Below, one piece after another: positions 60,767 through 64,000 of a DNA stretch of 64,000 nt. This DNA comes from Numida meleagris (Eukaryota > Chordata > Aves > Galliformes > Numididae). The position numbers were made by a program, and so were the translations under genes. The stretch's first letter is position 1. Each line of letters begins with the position of its first letter. Below the pieces are notes generated by a model that saw only the letters and a list, made by a program, of their open reading frames with translations, was not told where the DNA came from and made no database searches. Location of the stretch: NCBI RefSeq assembly GCF_002078875.1, contig NC_034414.1, positions 26,322,637 through 26,386,636 on the forward strand, in the 5' to 3' direction.

Positions 60767-62054
60767 GTGAGTGCGGGGCGCCGCCTTCGCGCCTTGACGC
60801 GCAGTGCTGCGTGTAGCCGGCGGCCCGTGACAGTACATCACAGCAGCACGTGGGAGCAGACCTCCCGTCCCGGAGGCACTGAGCCAGCCCCTTCTGTCCA
60901 CCTCTGTAGGTTCTGTACTCGCAGCTGCAAAAATAAAGTGCCTGCATGCAATCCTAGGCTGCCCGAGGTGCTGTGACTACATCTGTTCTTGTGCCCCAGA
61001 GAGAGGGGGCGTTAACGCGCTGAAACAGCAGCTGCAGTACCCAGGGATTCCCTGCAAACAGCGTTACAGTCACGCTGTGATGGGTCACCGTGCACACACA
61101 CAGCACAGAACAAACGTGCAGTGAGATTTTTTGGAACCTGCAACATAGCCCCTGCGGTGGGGATACTAAGGGGATTACAATACACAGTTATTCAGTGAAT
61201 GGATCTTTAGGGTTTTCTTCCCCAGATATAGAGGTGATGCGTGTTCTAAAAGCATCAGGGACAGCGCAGCACAAGATGCTGGGGTGGGGTCTTGGTTCAA
61301 GGGCTGATGGCTGTGCTGAAGGGTAAAATCACACCTCAGTGACTGTGAAGTTCCTCACTGACTCTCCTCTGCTTTTCCTCTCCCCTCGTCTCTAGCATTT
61401 AACGATGATCCCGGCCCATCTCATCAACCCGGTCTTGAGAAGATGAACCTAAAAGAAGAGATAGTGGTGAAAGTGGTAGAGCCGGAGGAAAGCTCTGAGG
61501 ACATGGCAGTGGTCCCACCTAGCCAGGAGCAGCTGCCTTATCTGGGGACATCGGGTAGTGCTTCCTCAGGGAAGGTAAAATCCAAATCAAAAGGCCGGTC
61601 CCAGGCAGATCAAATCGGAATAACTGAAGCAGACCTAGTGCAGCTTCAGCAGACCCAGATGCAGGTGATCCAGTCTGGCTTTGACAGTGTCAACCACAAT
61701 CTTCGGCTGCTGCAGCAAGGCATGCAGGATCTGAGTAACAGCCTCAGCATCATGGCGCATACACTTGTTGCTATCAAAAACGTCTATGTGAAAAACAACA
61801 CTGGCCCAGCTACGTACACCACCGCCTCTACACAGACCACAGCCGGGTACCTGAGCCCGGGCTCTCCCCAGGTTTCCCCCACCGAGGACAGAGGCCGGGT
61901 GCAGATGGCTGGGAGCAGCAGCAGGAGCAGCAGCTGTAGTTCCAGCTCCGCATCCCAGGAACCAGGTCCTTCAGAGTTCCCCAGGCCCCCCCTGAGAACC
62001 ATTAAGAAAGAACATCCAAATGGCTGCTACTACTTCTGCTTTGCAGACATGTGA
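60295..62054 (+). CDS. Myb/SANT-like DNA-binding domain protein (two exons, 376 aa)
   Basis: Exons 60295-60766 and 61396-62054, joined in phase 1 through donor ATGG|GTGAGT and acceptor gtctctag; 376 residues plus stop. The N-terminus (KANFNEAETEVLIEQVLKHE, then KRKVWELIRHKVN and DVEDLKKRWRDLKRRDRSKL) is a trihelix-like Myb/SANT domain of the kind in NAIF1, MYPOP and MSANTD proteins, with two of the usual core tryptophans (VWELI, KRWRDLK). The middle is basic (KSKSKGRSQ), followed by a Gln-rich coiled coil (TQMQVIQSGFDSVNHNLRLL); the C-terminal part has a poly-Ser tract and ends in a Tyr/Phe/Cys-rich tail. LKEE and IKKE fit the psi-K-x-E sumoylation pattern. Probably a nuclear DNA-binding regulator. 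The first in-frame ATG after the gap was used, but an upstream start in the gap cannot be excluded. No exact orthologue is recognised. Confidence 0.85.
61396..62054 (+). CDS. Myb/SANT-like gene, exon 2 (coiled coil, stop)
   Basis: Acceptor ctcgtctctag. Reads AFNDDPGPSHQPGLEKMNLK, then Gln-rich helical and Ser-rich segments to a TGA at 62052-62054. The C-terminus is PNGCYYFCFADM. Confidence 0.87.
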
Positions 62055-62375
62055 AACTTGAATATATGTACAGTGACTGTGGTGTTAGGTGCTGTTGTTT
62101 GTTCTGCTCCAGCCTGTGACTTGAAGGAGCAAAGTGGACTTGCCCCCCACATTTTTCCCAGTGGGAAACATTTCTTTATAGGAGGTGGCATTAAACACTA
62201 AATACCAGTTCTGTTTGTTAACTCAGTTGCAGTTGGCTAATGTTTTTCTGCTGTTCTCTTTATCCTCTTATTCTCTTAAAAACAAACAGATTTATTTTGA
62301 CTAAGACTCTTGTCTGTATTATCTTTTGTTTAATGTGACCTTTTGGAAAATAAAAGGCATGAGATTTGGGTGAAA
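62055..62375 (+). other. 3' UTR of the Myb/SANT-like gene
   Basis: Non-coding and AT-rich after the stop, with AATAAA at 62349-62354 as the likely poly(A) signal. Confidence 0.6.
62349..62354 (+). promoter_or_regulatory. Poly(A) signal AATAAA of the Myb/SANT-like gene
   Basis: Consensus hexamer about 295 nt after the stop codon. It is followed by a GT-rich stretch. Confidence 0.6.
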
Positions 62376-64000
62376 AAGTAACATTATGGTTACTGACCAG
62401 CAGGAGCTGTCTTACACAAGTCGCTTAGTTTTTTTAATTAAACAAATGGCAAAATGAGTTGGTGTTTTTAAGTAGTTGCTTTTTCTAATACTTAGAACAT
62501 CAGGGCTGTTTTCTTGATGTTGGCTCGGGGTTTTTAAGTCTCAGCTGTGCTAGGAAGGTATGGTGGGAAGGGTAGGACACACCTGCTGCCCCGAGGAATG
62601 GTTTTAGGATTGAGCTGTTGATTATCAGTGTGCTTCTCTGCTTCTCCAAATTTGTACAGCATTGCTCTATTTGGCTGCTGTTTATTCCCAGTTTGCCAGA
62701 TGCACCTTCTCAGAGGCATTTTGTTTTACTTCACTAGCAGGGCAGGCTATTTCTTGTCATATTACTGAAATACAGACTTAGAGCAAAAACAGTAACTGGT
62801 GGGTGATGCCTGCTTTTGATATGGAATAACTTTTCTTAGTATGGCTTATAAGCAGGCTCTGTCTTCTAATCCTGCAAGCCTTCTGGAATCAGTATCACAT
62901 CACTTGAAATACAGAGAAGAAGAGTTTCTGCATTGTTTCATATGAAATAGAATTTAGACTTACTGTTAAACTACAGGAGGCAGAGGCTGACTCTGGGTAG
63001 AAAAATGCTCTTGCATAGCTTATGAAGAGAAGCTTTCATCTTCACCTATCAGAGAGATTAGTAAAATCTGCCATTCTTTTAGCTGTACAACCAAGGAAGA
63101 AGAAAGAAAAGAAGAATCTGAGCAAAAAGTAACCTGTTAGGTGCCAACTCTGAACAGGAGGGAAATACTGTCGGTGATGCTATTGTTAAGACGTATGGAA
63201 GACTTGTGTTTAGAGCTTGTATATCAGTCACTTTACTTTGCAAAATTCTAAATTAACAGAGATGCACTGTTCATATGTCCAGTGTACTAACTGGTGGAAA
63301 AACAGCAATCCTCTCACCTGCGCTTTTATCCTGTCACCTAAAAAAATCATTCAGGTCCTCCTTTTAAGCATTATCACCAGTATAAAACCCTACAGATAAA
63401 TTGGCCTATTGTAATGGTCACTGGTTTTCCAGTGACTCTGTACAGGCGTTTCTGCCACGAGAACTTAGCAAACAAAGGAGTACATACAGAGCGGCAACCC
63501 AGCTACCCCTTTTAACAGCATAAGAATGTGTAAACATTGAGCCAGATACATCGTTTTTATGGTCAGCTTTGACAAAGCACTATACTATACAAAAATACAG
63601 GACTAATTTTTTAATCTTTAGGGGGAAATAGGCCATTTGCATTGAAATATGATAAATCTGAGAGCTAACAGTAACTGCAAGCACGAGGGGATAATACAAG
63701 GAATGCCCTCATCACCAGTTACACACCATTAGAATAGTTACCTCAAAGCAAGGGATCTCATCTCATGCCTGTGCAGGAGTCTGATCGTGCTCAGGACAGC
63801 TGGATTTTAACAGGTTTCTTCTGAGGCATTGCTGAGAGAAGAATAGAAACAAAATTCTTAAAGAGGCCCAAAAGAACTGTCTAAAAAAGAAATGGTAGGA
63901 GAGGATGACAAATCCTGAAGCTCAGACAGGTGCGGTTCATTTGCAGTTACCACACAGGATTAACACCAGGGCTATGCCCTGGAGGAGATTCTTAGTTCCA
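62376..64000. other. Downstream intergenic region or 3' UTR of a next gene
   Basis: AT-rich, no clear coding exon. Minus-strand AATAAA hexamers (plus-strand tttatt) occur at 62291-62296 and near 62690. A minus-strand acceptor tctattcttctctcag at 63832 opens a short frame ending PQKKPVKIQLS at 63791, which could be the last codons of a minus-strand neighbour. In human the next gene, TTBK2, lies on the CDAN1 strand. I could not identify it here. Confidence 0.35.

Larger units (their letters stand above)
59330..60780. promoter_or_regulatory. CpG island / bidirectional promoter of CDAN1 and the Myb/SANT-like gene
   Basis: Very GC- and CpG-rich on both sides of the N gap, in contrast to the AT-rich flanks. 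It covers CDAN1 exon 1 (-) and the first exon of the plus-strand gene. The two start codons are only about 360 bp apart, so a shared bidirectional promoter is the natural inference. No TATA box could be placed because the core is unsequenced. Confidence 0.8.

Noticed and set aside
59324..60816. Long ORFs running through the N gap on both strands
   Set aside because: They are artefacts of reading N as coding and of GC-rich, stop-poor sequence. Only the Myb/SANT-like frame and the CDAN1 exon 1 frame have family support.
62376..64000. TTBK2 (next gene in the human order)
   Set aside because: No recognisable TTBK2 peptide was found on either strand in the remaining 1.6 kb.
1..64000. tRNA, rRNA, snRNA, CRISPR, prokaryotic or endogenous viral sequences
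   Set aside because: None of their diagnostic sequences were seen on reading. The only mobile elements recognised are CR1 LINE fragments.

Overview
The window is vertebrate nuclear DNA, almost certainly from a bird. It has GT-AG introns, several CR1 LINE copies with the typical 3' end, a GC-rich promoter island holding an assembly gap, and the tail-to-tail gene pair STARD9 - CDAN1 known from human 15q15. A galliform-like genome is an inference from the CR1 content and overall similarity. The species cannot be fixed from the sequence alone.

Layout. Positions 1-27000 (+) hold the 3' part of STARD9 (kinesin-3 family, START domain). Thirteen exons were traced, including one uninterrupted 10,968-nt coding exon (8337-19304). 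The kinesin motor exons lie to the left of the window. Every splice phase was followed by hand and the frame stays open to the stop at 26998-27000. A long AU-rich 3' UTR follows. Positions 31895-59927 (-) hold the complete CDAN1 gene (codanin-1, the ASF1-binding chromatin-assembly regulator). All 28 coding exons were traced. Their summed length is a multiple of three and predicts about 1321 residues. The initiator ATG falls just inside a 309-N gap (59928-60236). On the far side of that gap, 60295-62054 (+) is a two-exon gene for a Myb/SANT-like DNA-binding protein of 376 residues, divergent from CDAN1 and sharing its CpG-rich promoter.

In the convergent stretch between the STARD9 stop and the CDAN1 stop, the minus strand carries a chain of phase-compatible exons (27876-29072, perhaps starting near 30163). 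They look like a small unrecognised gene antisense to the STARD9 3' UTR. This is the best candidate here for something undescribed.

The rest is intron and intergenic DNA with CR1 copies: one minus-strand copy in a STARD9 intron, two plus-strand copies in CDAN1 introns, and an older decayed copy beside the last of these. No tRNA, rRNA, CRISPR or bacterial-type feature was seen. Exon coordinates rest on splice consensus, phase continuity and remembered similarity to the human proteins; no alignment was run.
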